From the NCBI GenBank assembly GCA_019155205.2, contig JAHNZQ020003150.1, positions 710,707 to 724,265 of the forward strand: a DNA stretch of 13,559 nucleotides, given 5' to 3'. How positions within the stretch are numbered: position 1 is the stretch's first letter; the number at the start of each line of letters is the position of its first letter. This DNA comes from Gracilaria vermiculophylla (taxonomy: Eukaryota > Rhodophyta > Florideophyceae > Gracilariales > Gracilariaceae). Below the pieces are notes generated by a model. It was not told the origin of the DNA and searched no databases. It saw nothing but the letters and a program-made list of their open reading frames with translations. This document shows, one piece after another, positions 1 to 8,200 of this stretch. Both the position numbers and the translations under genes were made by a program.

Positions 1-745
1 CGTCGGCGTTGGTACAAACGTAGGTCGTAATTTTGTCCTTGGCTTTCATTGCTTAGGTGCCTCAAACAGACTTGCGGGATTCGTGAAAAGCTAAATATGT
101 TCTTCGCGGGAGAAGTTTGTAGAACAATCCTGTCTCGTCAACGTTAAAGATACAGTCAATGTCGTACTGCTTCAGGTTTTCTCGTAACAAACTCATTTCT
201 GCAGCAACTTTTTCAGCCGATACGCTCCCAGCTTCTCCAGACAATGAAAGGGATCGAAGCGCATTCCGCTAGAGAAACTTTGATACCCATCCATTGGAAG
301 CCCGAAATTGTTCCAACTTACTTTTGAGTTGCTCAGAGTGCGATGTTAATAGTAGCCGATTGCGAGCCATAAGTGCATTCTGCTGGATAACACTTTTGGT
401 GACTGGTAATTTTGCAGATCTGGCAACCTGCAAAAACTTGAAAACATTCTTCTCTATTGCCTCAAATGGTGGTGAGCGTATAGTTTTGGAGTGAAGAAAA
501 AATGGATTGTTTTGTTCATGCTGGGGAAGATGATCTGTGGCGCGTTTAATGTAGGTAACAGTGCGTCGGGATATGGAGAACTGACGCATAACGGTCGATG
601 CATTACATCCTGTTGAAAGCATTCGAGCAATTTGAATTTGCTGACCGATGGTGAGTCTGGTTCTCTTTTTGATGGGCTGAGATGATGGCGATATAATTGC
701 GGCTGCTGCCTCTTGTCGGGGAGAGCGGATGGCGCCGCTTGGAGA
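1..745 (-). pseudogene. pogo/Tigger-like transposase, three in-frame stops, partial
   Basis: Such transposases bind the element ends with an N-terminal helix-turn-helix/CENP-B-like region and cut with a DDE nuclease. Read on minus, the frame is open from about 745. A basic stretch KKRTRLTIGQQIQIARML (about 670-617) leads into MRQFSISRRTVTYIKRA, the DNA-binding part. WVSKFL ends at a TAG (271-269). The same frame then continues through LSLSGEAGSVSAEKVAAEM to IFNVDETGLFYKLLPRRTYL, the usual block around the first catalytic Asp. A TGA (64-62) and a TAA (55-53) follow, and the same frame goes on as AMKAKDKITTYVCTNAD to the window edge. No frameshift was seen between about 670 and 1, so decay here is by nonsense changes only. 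No convincing start codon was found. The rest of the DDE domain is outside the window. Confidence 0.87.
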
Positions 746-830
746 TTTTCAGATCGTTTTGCGGTCGAATTTGCCCTGTTTGTGAGCAGTGCTCCTACGT
801 CTCTCGCCAAGGTGTGCCGCGTTAGCAAGG

Positions 831-889
831 GTGGCACTATTTAGAGGGCGGCACTGCTCAAAGTGGCACTACTGCGAGGCCCCCCCCTG
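831..889. repeat. subterminal repeats at the pogo-like element end
   Basis: GTGGCACTA occurs at 831-839 and again at 863-871, with a related GCGGCACTG at 848-856 between them. An inverted partner GAGCAGTGC sits at 784-792 opposite GCACTGCTC at 851-859. Repeated short motifs just inside a terminus are common where transposase binds, but binding here is an inference from position. Confidence 0.5.
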
Positions 890-1149
890 TAAGTAGTTTA
901 TTAGTATTCAAAGGAGGAATATGATTGTAAAATGCTATTCGGGTTGCCCATCTAGTTTTCAAATTTTATAATAGATAAGAATCCGAAAACGGTACCCTAG
1001 TTTCCTGTTCTTGCTAGTCGAAGAGATACACAGCTCCAATGGGTCGCCTCTCGCCCGGAACAATGTACACAAATTTAACAAGCTTTGAGAGATGGAGAAA
1101 AAAAGCATGGAGGTCAATTTCAATCACCAGCTAATCACCAGCTACAAGC
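890..1149. other. unassigned spacer between the two transposons
   Basis: About 260 bases between the pogo-like end and the 3' LTR of the gypsy element. It is AT-rich and no coding frame stands out. The only structure seen is a perfect 11-base tandem duplication, AATCACCAGCT, at 1122-1132 and 1133-1143, beside the estimated LTR edge. Confidence 0.5.
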
Positions 1150-1852
1150 CAGAGACTACCAATATCCTACGAAACGTTTATAAGAGTAGTTCAATACCCC
1201 GCGAGCCGGAAAATCACACGAATATGTCCCAATCTTCCTCCGCAGAGGTAGTTCGGTGGTAGAGCCCTCTCGAGAAAACAACATGACTATGTGGGATGTA
1301 ACACCGAGGTTGCCCAGGCGGCTACTGGCGAAAGAGGTATAATAAGGGTCCCCAACAGGTGGTGTGGGTATAAGTGTCTGCAGTGCCTCCTTGAAGGAAA
1401 GATGTGGGAGAGAAAAGGGGAGCGCAGGTCGCCCGATCCACAATGTGGAGGATGTACCACCAAGTCAGAAAAGGGAAGGATAGCCGTAAGCCTAAATACG
1501 GCGATCTGTAAAGATCCTTGTACAAGGAGGCATTACAGTAAGACTGGTAGTATACCCATGAATTGGAGCTCTCAGAGAATAAGGCGGATGAGCAACCGTG
1601 CGCTACGGGATATCCCTCCTGAGGTACAAATACCGACGTAGGCGGAAAGCTCAGAGCCGGAACCTTAGTTGCCGTTTACGGAAGGCAGCGGCAGGGAAAT
1701 CGGGGCCTAGAAGTACTGTAGCGCTAAATAAATAAAAAGAAAATTACTTAATAAATAAATTAATATCCGGCTATCTCAGCCCTCGCTGTGCACTGTACCG
1801 GACACCGAGCCACACGTGTAGGACGCGTGCTGCCCATTACTTACGCAGGACT
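1150..1852 (-). repeat. 3' LTR of the gypsy element
   Basis: This aligns colinearly with 11350-12042. Exact shared blocks include TAGAGCCCTCTCGAG at 1260-1274 (copy at 11452-11466) and AAGTACTGTAGCGCTA at 1711-1726 (copy at 11898-11913). Similarity ends sharply after 1852 on the right, where the sense strand begins AGTCCTGCGTAAG against TGTCTCACGTAAG in the other copy, so the initial T of the expected TG is changed here. The left edge fades between about 1145 and 1170 and is approximate. Short reading frames inside the LTR are not credible genes. Confidence 0.85.
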
Positions 1853-2141
1853 CGGCCAACTTAATATTCTCCGGCGGATATCGCAGAGCGAACCAATGTG
1901 CAGGAATATCCCTAAGAACGGGCGTGCACTTCATATCCTCCCGCATTGACAAGGGGCCCAACCAGAGGCGGGCATCCCACAGGCAAATAAATTCCATAAA
2001 TGCCCGCCCTTCACCGGCTCGCCAGGATGTCACGGCAGCGCGCCGGAAACACATGCAACGAGCATTGAACCATCCTCTCCATCGCATCAACCGTTTTCGT
2101 CCCCGACGGCTCATCCTGCTACGCCAACTCTCGACTGCACC
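1853..2141. other. spacer between the 3' LTR and the antisense reading frame
   Basis: In sense orientation this lies just upstream of the 3' LTR, where a polypurine tract is expected. The adjoining sense sequence GGAGAATATTAAGTTGGCCG is only moderately purine-rich, so the tract is weak or decayed. In plus orientation it is the leader of the antisense frame starting at 2142. Overlapping frames on both strands reach 73 and 112 codons, but neither shows a recognisable domain. Confidence 0.45.
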
Positions 2142-3821
2142 ATGAGAGCGCCGACTCTTAATCCACCGTCGTCGTTGGGAAACGATGTTCCGAACTCCAG
2201 CAGCAACCTGTCCACAGGGCTTTGCTCAGTTCCGGCTCCGCCGGCTGCTTCTCGGGCTGCCAGCAGGGCTAGTTCGTCCGCCGTCGAGGACGCCGACGGC
2301 CGACAGCGGCCGTATTTTGATTCCTTAGTAGAACGTATACCGATAACCCGACACGAGACGATGCAGCTACGGTTCGCATCGTGGTTCCATTTTACCGCCC
2401 TGTGGAACGCCGAAATTCTGTATTGTTATGTCGACAGTGCTGGCGCTCTTCCAGAAAATATCCACGCCATAGTGGGAGCTTCCTGAGACTAGAGCACCTG
2501 CGTTGCACTACCACTGTGACAAATCTGACGAGTTCCGGGAGAACCCGTTGCTGTAGCGCACGCTTTTGGAAAAATGATGAGCTATAAGCACTATACTTTC
2601 TTGTGACACAGGGTGCACAGTTCACTATTTGAACTATCGACACATGCTATGCTGATGCGATCGGCATACCAACGGCAGAGCAATTCATCGTTGGAGGTGA
2701 TCATCTCGGATGTTCTCCTCTTTTCTGTGGGATTCTACCGCACTCGCGGGGAAATATGGTATTGCGACCGCCTTGTGGAATTGGAAACTCCTGCATTGCG
2801 GAACTTCCCAATCGCGAGGCAGGAGGCCGTTTGCCCGCCTTGACCGATCCTTCGGGCGGAGTTCCAATACTTATCACGGTGGAGCAGGTTAATCTTCTTA
2901 CAAAACTATATCCGTTTTGAACGGAAAGCCCGCTCGCGAATGGGATACTTCATCCTGTATCAAAACGTAGTAGTGAAACAACTTTCTTCGGCAAACCCGC
3001 AAGTTCGGTACATTCTCCTCCCAGTGTAGTGGGCTCACATGGAGACATGCTGGAGAGGCTATATTGAGCTTCCCTGGTTTCTAACCTACCTGTGTTCATA
3101 CGTGGTGTATGATCCGCATGCGGGTATGTGGTTTCTAGTGATTACCAAGTGGGTGGTCATCACGGTGGCGTATCTTCTGGAGGAGGCGTACGATCAGTAC
3201 CGACTGTGATACATAGAATGGCGGGTGCGGGCTGCCATTCGTCACTTTGAGAAGTGGATCCCCCTTGAGGGTGTAGCCAACTGCGAAGAAGTAGCGGGCC
3301 TTCTCGATTTCATCGACTGCGTCCATTGCAAAGAAATACCGCTGGAACATAGCGGGCCCCACGACGGCGGAACCGGTGGTGCTGGCCCAGGCCTGGGATG
3401 GAACACCGCAAGAGTGGGAGAGTTCATCTACTTCGTCCCGTGGGAAGCTCAGAGAATCAGCCGCGAGGAGATGTAGGAATTTGGGATGGCTCCGAGAGTA
3501 ATTCCCGCTGGGCACCACATCAGGTACGTCGAATCCTATGAGTGTTATGGCTTCTACGAGGAGGACGACCCGATGGTGGATAACGAACCGGGAACTCCGG
3601 AAGGGGGCGACCTCAAAGAAAGCGGTGAAGCAGCGATGGCCGCAGCTGTCTTACATGGGCAGGGGCCCGAGGCACCCGTGATGAACTCGCCTCTCGCTTC
3701 GGCGCAGATCGGAACTGAGGCTGTCCCAGGTAGCCCAACGTGGCTGCCAGCTCAAATTCTTACTCAAAATTTCTGTGGCCCTCTCTCTGGACATGAGGCT
3801 CCCAAGCCAGGTGTCGACTAG
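2142..3821 (+). pseudogene. antisense extra gene of the retrotransposon, unknown family, decayed
   Basis: One plus-strand frame runs from ATG 2142 (context CACCATGAG, A at -3) to TAG 3819-3821. Internal stops are at 2484, 2490, 2517, 2526, 2604, 2841, 3027, 3207 and 3474. The five between 2484 and 2606 cluster and may mark a locally frameshifted patch; after 2613 there are four internal stops in about 400 codons. In order the product would have an S/A/P-rich N-terminus, then LVERIPITRHETMQLRF and ALWNAEILYCYVDSAG. The middle is hydrophobic (LPWFLTYLCSYVVY, then MWFLVITKWVVITVAYLL, about 3075-3180). Next come HFEKWIPLEGVANCEEVAG and a G-rich turn, and finally an acidic segment (YGFYEEDDPMVDNEPGTPEG, from about 3549). 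I do not recognise the family. The opposite strand in codon register is open only over 3135-3518 and is otherwise stop-rich, so I take plus as the coding strand. If 3819 is itself a mutation, the frame could end at the TAA at 3966. Confidence 0.6.
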
Positions 3822-4299
3822 AGTTGGATGTCATCGCGAATTTCCTCCACGGCGTTTGCCTCAGCGTCTATGACACCTTTGGTGATTCGCCCGCTATACG
3901 AGAAGTCTTTTCGAACGGCTGGAGTGGGATGCGTTCATCTCGGAACGATTAGGCGGGTAAGCTCTTAACCCGTTATCTCCCAAGGAAATCTCCTCCACTT
4001 AATTATGGGTCTTGTTTTCCTTCGCACTTCGTTCACGGTTTCTGTTCCGCTCCCCTAAGGGTTCTTAATGCGTGATGGCCCGAAACGTGGGCCACCATGA
4101 TACGAACATGATTACGGCGTCACAGAAAATGAACGCCATGCAGATCGAAAAAACAATACTCATGGTCACGATCATAGTCGACCAGACAGCTGCATATAAA
4201 ACGCACTACTGGATTTTCCAAAAAGATAAGCGTGGGGTGCAATGGCAATTACCAGCACTACTTCTTCCGCAATTTGATGCCCATTTTACGGGAGGGTCA
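3822..4299. other. region between chromodomain end and antisense frame end
   Basis: The chromodomain frame on minus stops at 4300, and the antisense frame on plus ends at 3821, or 3968 if read through. The two convergent reading frames thus meet tail to tail here. A plus frame at 4072-4329 (85 codons) has no recognisable motif and runs partly opposite the chromodomain exon. I see no further supportable feature. Confidence 0.4.
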
Positions 4300-4560
4300 T
4301 CATGGTTGGGCGCCATCCAAACTCGCTGAAGTTTCTGTGCCCACATTTCGGTGATAGCGTACCACGATAGAACTTGGGACGTTTTCAATCGGCTCAGACC
4401 TCTTGGACGAAGGGTAATACCCGTACCAGCGTACATGGTACTGCAACACGCCTTGTTCGTTGTTCCAGTCTCCGAGGAATAGTTCAACAGAAAATCTTGT
4501 ATGTACATCTCCCGGCCATCCCGGGTTATCGTACACTCTTCCTGCGCAGAGATGTTGGAT
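4300..4560 (-). pseudogene. C-terminal chromodomain of the gypsy pol
   Basis: Chromodomains bind methylated histone tails and in chromoviruses steer integration to heterochromatin. The minus frame from 4755 to 4300 contains, from about 4494, FSVELFLGDWNNEQGVLQYH, then VRWYGYYPSSKRSEPIENVP and SSIVVRYHR, ending near 4348. This is the chromodomain pattern: a hydrophobic/acidic first strand, a YxVRWxGY core (4440-4417), then a x-E-P-x-E-N helix lead. The Trp expected before EPIEN is Ser here, so one aromatic-cage position is probably lost. The part of this frame upstream of about 4500 is a low-complexity polar linker with weak coding signal. The frame ends in a TGA at 4302-4300, which is the likely end of pol. 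Confidence 0.72.
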
Positions 4561-5420
4561 CCCGTTTCGGGTTTGTTTCTCCATTTTAGGATTTTGCCTT
4601 CCGTTTCCTGGTTCTCCGGTCTGACCGCGAGCCTGCATAGCTCCCGTTACATGCGTGCCATGGATCGGAAAGCGCTGCCATCTACACCTTGGGCGGGCTG
4701 CTGTGTACGCTTGAAGGGCTCGCGTCTGCAACGTTGCGGCTTTGTTCCGTGACATTACGGCTGGCTATCGGCGAGGTTGCGGCTGGGTTCCATGAGATTG
4801 CGCGTGATTTCCAAAAAATATCCCCTTCGAGGGGCCACATATTCACGTACCACGCGTAGTTCGTTCTAGACGCCAGCAAGTCACGGCTCCGGTCTCCGAC
4901 ATGGTACATGTTTTCGACTCAGTCAAGTAGCGTTTCTGGCGCGTCCACGTTCTTCAAAGCATGCGTCGCGGTGTTCCCTGTGCGATAGCCGGGCTCTGTG
5001 GCGTTTATCTCCGTCATGGACGGTGTCGTCTCCGGGACATTTTCCCGTGTAGCATGCGGCGCAGGGTCACTTAACCGTGAATCACGGCGTGTTTCCTTTT
5101 GCGATGGCGACCATTATATCTCCTAAACGGACGCAGAAAAGAGTTCTTTACCTCCATTACACAAAGTGGCAGGAGACACGCATTGCACGGTTTGGCGGTT
5201 AAATAATCCAGTGTGAACTGGACTTGTTGTGAGTTTGCCGTGCGAACCTGGCCCGTGCAACAAATTCAGCTTTTCTTACGACAATTGCGGGAGATCTAAG
5301 AGGCCCCGGGATTGGTGAGGTAACATGGCAGGCCGTCTCATTGCCGATATCCCAGATGTTGCTGGCGGAAGCGAGGCCGTTGTGCCCCACAGGACTGGGC
5401 GGTGAAGGTATACTTCTAAG
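4561..5420 (-). pseudogene. pol linker between integrase C-terminal domain and chromodomain
   Basis: About 0.9 kb in sense orientation without a known domain. Patches read as polar, S/T/P-rich protein. One minus frame (about 5035-4685) reads ETTPSMTEINATEPG, then NVDAPETLLD, a TGA, and VENMYHVGDRSRDLLASRTN, with only that one stop before its end. Frames change several times across the region. It is longer than the short tails I expect between a gypsy integrase and its chromodomain. Either the linker is genuinely long and disordered, or sequence was inserted and has since decayed. Confidence 0.45.
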
Positions 5421-6400
5421 GAAGGAGAAGGAGCCGGGGTCATTCGATCACGGGACGAACAGTCGTGGATGTCGTTTATGGTCACCACGACAGTATCCAA
5501 TGTTACCGAATCGACCTTGAACGGCCCGTCTGCCGAAAGCGAAAGTTTATAGCGCTCTGTCTCGGCGGAGGTAAATGATTCCTTTCGGAAAAACACAAAT
5601 GCGTCGACTTCAATGACTCTAGCGCGAGCCCTTTGCAAGCGAGCGTCGAAATTCCGCTTGTAAGTGGCTTGTGCACGCGCCCTTTACTTCCGCGTTGCCG
5701 GGACGAGTTTCATCAACCATTCCTTCCACTGTTGCTCATAGTCATGGAAAAGTTTCTAAGCGTAGCTTCGGGGTCCAAAGCCGCCGGAGGTGGAGTCCGT
5801 GACAGCACCAACTGAAAGGTTAAACCACGGTAGTCTGCTGAACTTGGGTACTGTACGCAAATTCCCGCGCGCCCATGTACAGATCTCACGTCTTTAGATG
5901 ATCAGCAATAAACGATCACAGAGAGGCAAGGATAGTACGGCTAAATCGTTCAGATTGCCCATCAAGTTGGGGATGGAATGTCGTGGTGAAATGGTTCTTC
6001 ACTTCAAGGATATGATATATATCGTGGCAGAACTTACACGTGGATTGTTTTCTGTTATCGGAGAGATACTCTACTGGAGGGCCATAACTAAGTATTGAAA
6101 GCGTGTCTAACGCATTCGCAATCCTAAAGGTCGTAATCCTTCGTAGAAGGACAGTTCAAACCAGTCTTAATAAACGGTTTCTGATATCGAGGAAGAACTT
6201 GATGCCTCTCAGGTTTATTTGGAAAGGACCGACGATGTTGATAATAATAAACTGAAGCGGTGCATTTGCAGGGAAGAGGGAGGATTGCCTTGTGTGGTCG
6301 CGGAGCTCTATCCGGCTCTTTGCACACTATGTCCAGAAATGCATAGCTGCGTAGTAGTCTACCGCCATTCAGAGACATCAAAACTCATTTCCGAGGGTCA
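5421..6400 (-). pseudogene. Ty3/gypsy integrase, decayed
   Basis: The integrase inserts the cDNA into the host chromosome. Read on minus from about 6383: DYYAAMHFW, a TAG, CAKSRIELRDHTRQSSLFPA (end of the zinc-binding domain, earlier His/Cys not visible), then LQFIIINIVGPF. There the first catalytic Asp reads Asn (codon 6239-6237). YLSDNRKQ keeps the second Asp (6059-6057). TTTFHPQLDGQSERFSRTI keeps the catalytic Glu (5951-5949). The Asp-Glu spacing is exactly 35 residues, the family hallmark. FAYSTQV and, after a frameshift near 5826, FQLVLSRTPPP follow. Another shift gives YEQQWKEWLMKLV and FVFFRKE with KLSLSADGPFKV...SRDRMTPAP, the usual C-terminal (GPY/F-like) module, ending near 5425. 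Stops and at least two frameshifts, plus a missing stretch near 6340, make it non-functional. Confidence 0.88.
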
Positions 6401-6637
6401 GGTAGAGCTTTTAACCGCCAGCTCGGTCCGTGACCTTGGCTTAATGCGAAAGTTACAACACCCTCGTTTGCAGACAGTGATGGAACACGATCCGTGCGGT
6501 GGTTTCGTCAATGTGGACAAAATATTGGACTTCATTAATTATGAATGAGAGACGTTCACCACCGTTGATACCAGATCGTATCTCCGTGCAGAACAGATCG
6601 GGAACTTGTTCTCAGATGATTCCCTCTCTTTGTACCG

Positions 6638-7393
6638 TTACAAAACACCCCATACGTGTTTCTCATTAAGACTCTCGCCCTCGGCGTGCATATTGGCAAT
6701 ATCAGCTCCCTCGTTCCAGTCTTGTGGCCACTCCTGATTCGCTGGGTCTATCCCTTCCAAATTGGAGGACTCTGCCGCAAAAGCCGAAATTTCATCGTCC
6801 GCCGAAGGTAGTCCTTCATTGGTGGCATTCAGGAGTGACAGGGCGTCAGCCTGGATGTTCTGTGCACTCTTTCTGTATGCGATGTGGAAATTGTATTCCG
6901 CTAAGCTGAGTCTCCATCGCATGAGGCGATCTGATGGATCCAAAAGATTCATTAACTACCTCAGAGAGAAGCGATTCGTAAAAAGGGTAGAATACACCCG
7001 TAAGAGATATGGGTTAAGGCTCGAAAGTGTCCACAAGAATGCGAGGCTATCCTTCTCCGGGACTGAGTAGTTCCGCTTGTGCTCATATAGCGAGCGTGAC
7101 CAATAGCCAGCTAGGTGTCGTCCCACCTCTGTGGTAGTTTGAAAGGGCATTCAACCATCTTGGTAGCTGCTCGAGTCCGTATCGACGGAGTATGGAAGAC
7201 CCGGTTCGGCTAACGAAAAGATCGGTGCTGAAATGACTGCCTCCCTAAGGAAGTTAAAAGCATCCGTTTGAGCGGATGTAAAGGGTTTGAATTAGGTTGG
7301 CTGACCTGTCTGCAGCAGCGCGTGGAGAAATATGGCAATATCCGAGAAACTCTAGATGGTCCGTTTGCAGACGTTGCCCATCCCCAGGAAAAA
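6638..7393 (-). pseudogene. Ty3/gypsy RNase H and end of RT connection, decayed
   Basis: RNase H removes the RNA template during reverse transcription. The minus frame from 7393 reads FFLGMGNVCKRT, a TAG, then FNFLREAVISAPIFSLAEPG and PYSVDTDSSSYQDG with the first acidic residue (about 7183-7175). A TGA (7153-7151) follows, then GYWSRSLYEHKRNYSVPEKD with the second acidic region, and PYLLRVYSTLFTNRFSLR. A TAG at 6958-6956 sits where the family normally has Trp. The frame continues MNLLDPSDRLMRWRLSLAEY and QADALSLL, the closing Asp at 6847-6845, ending at a TAA near 6638. The frame differs by one from RT, so a single-base indel lies close to 7394. Apart from stops, the frame is continuous for 750 bases. 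Confidence 0.9.
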
Positions 7394-8200
7394 GCGTAGT
7401 TCTGTGTGCGTTCTGAGATCCTTTTGCACTGATCAGGGATTTGACACGAGCAATTTCGATTGGTAACCGTCAGGGACAGATTATATGCCTCAGATACTTC
7501 ACAGTTTCTTTGAAAAACTCGCACTTTCCCAGTGTGAAGGTCACCAAGTCATCCTGTGAAACGGTCATGACCGCCCTCATATGGTGGAGGTGGTCATCGA
7601 GAGTATCTGAAAAAACGACGATTTCATCCAAATACACGAGACATGTCCACCACTAGAAGCGGCTCAATAGGATGGCGACAGCGCCCAGAAATGATGCTGG
7701 GGCACCGTTTAGCCTTAAGGGAATCCGCTTAAAGCAGTGGAAGCCAGAATAAAAATCGAATGAGGTCTTGTTGTGGAGTTCTTCTGGAACCTGTACATGC
7801 CAGTAACCCCAATTCGCATCAAACGCAGTAAATAAAGTGGAACTTCCGAGGGACTCGATAACATCGTCCATACGAGAAATAGAGTACGTCTTTCGTACCG
7901 TTAGGGAGCGCAGCCGGCGATAGTTAACGCAGAACCGCCAGGTTTCATAACACTTTAAAGCCAGTACTATTGGAGATGCCTTAGGAGATTGAGCAGGCTC
8001 AATCGCACCTGCATGGTGCGTCTTATCCACTTGAAACTGTTCCCCCTCCCGGGCCATAGGTTCCGCCGTGTATGCAAGCTGTGCCATTGGCCTTGGGTCC
8101 TGCTGCAGATCGATACGGTGTTCCGTTGCAGTAATCTCTTAAAGGCAGGCGTCCCAAATCGTGGGGAACTGTAGAAGCATATTGCCGAGGCGCATCCTGT
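7394..8200 (-). pseudogene. Ty3/gypsy reverse transcriptase, decayed
   Basis: Minus-strand frame with FPTIWDACL, a TAA, then MAQLAYTAEPMAREGEQFQV from 8087. GAIEPAQSPKASPIVLALK and FCVNYRRLRSLTVRKTYSIS (about 7934) lead to DDVIESLGSSTLFTAFDANW, whose catalytic Asp is at 7820-7818. NGAPASF follows. A TAG (7655-7653) comes shortly before LVYLDEIVVFS, the active-site motif. The motif is normally YxDD; the second Asp is Glu here (codon 7625-7623). KCEFFKETVKYLRHII marks the thumb/connection side, with a TGA soon after. FCVNY replaces the usual FCVDY. Frame continuity with the protease region, in one reading register from about 9041 to 7394, confirms one polyprotein. The RT identity is certain; the enzyme is dead. 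Confidence 0.93.

Larger units (their letters stand above)
1..889 (-). mobile_element. 5' part of a decayed pogo/Tigger-like DNA transposon
   Basis: The minus strand carries a pogo/Tigger-type transposase relic that runs off the window start. Its outer end is at 889: read on minus the element begins CAG followed by a run of eight G, then CCTCGCAGTAGTGCCAC. It is directly bordered by TA at 890-891, the target dinucleotide used by Tc1/mariner-superfamily elements. The other end lies outside the window, so the terminal inverted repeat cannot be confirmed. The class call rests on the transposase motifs and is strong; the exact end is an inference from the CAG/TA pattern. Confidence 0.8.

Noticed and set aside
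1291..1641. 116-codon plus frame inside the 3' LTR
   Set aside because: The matching stretch of the other LTR does not keep the frame, and the two LTRs differ by indels in it.
1776..2114. 112-codon minus frame at the LTR/internal junction
   Set aside because: It crosses the LTR boundary, has no domain, and overlaps a plus frame of similar quality; there is no reason to prefer either.
3135..3518. 127-codon minus-strand frame in the antisense-gene region
   Set aside because: It is in exact codon register opposite the plus frame, as shadows often are, and outside this interval the same minus register is full of stops. I kept it only as the alternative to the antisense gene.
6219..6548. 109-codon plus-strand frame with several Cys
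   Set aside because: It lies opposite the integrase on minus, whose motifs are clear; the Cys pattern does not match a zinc finger.
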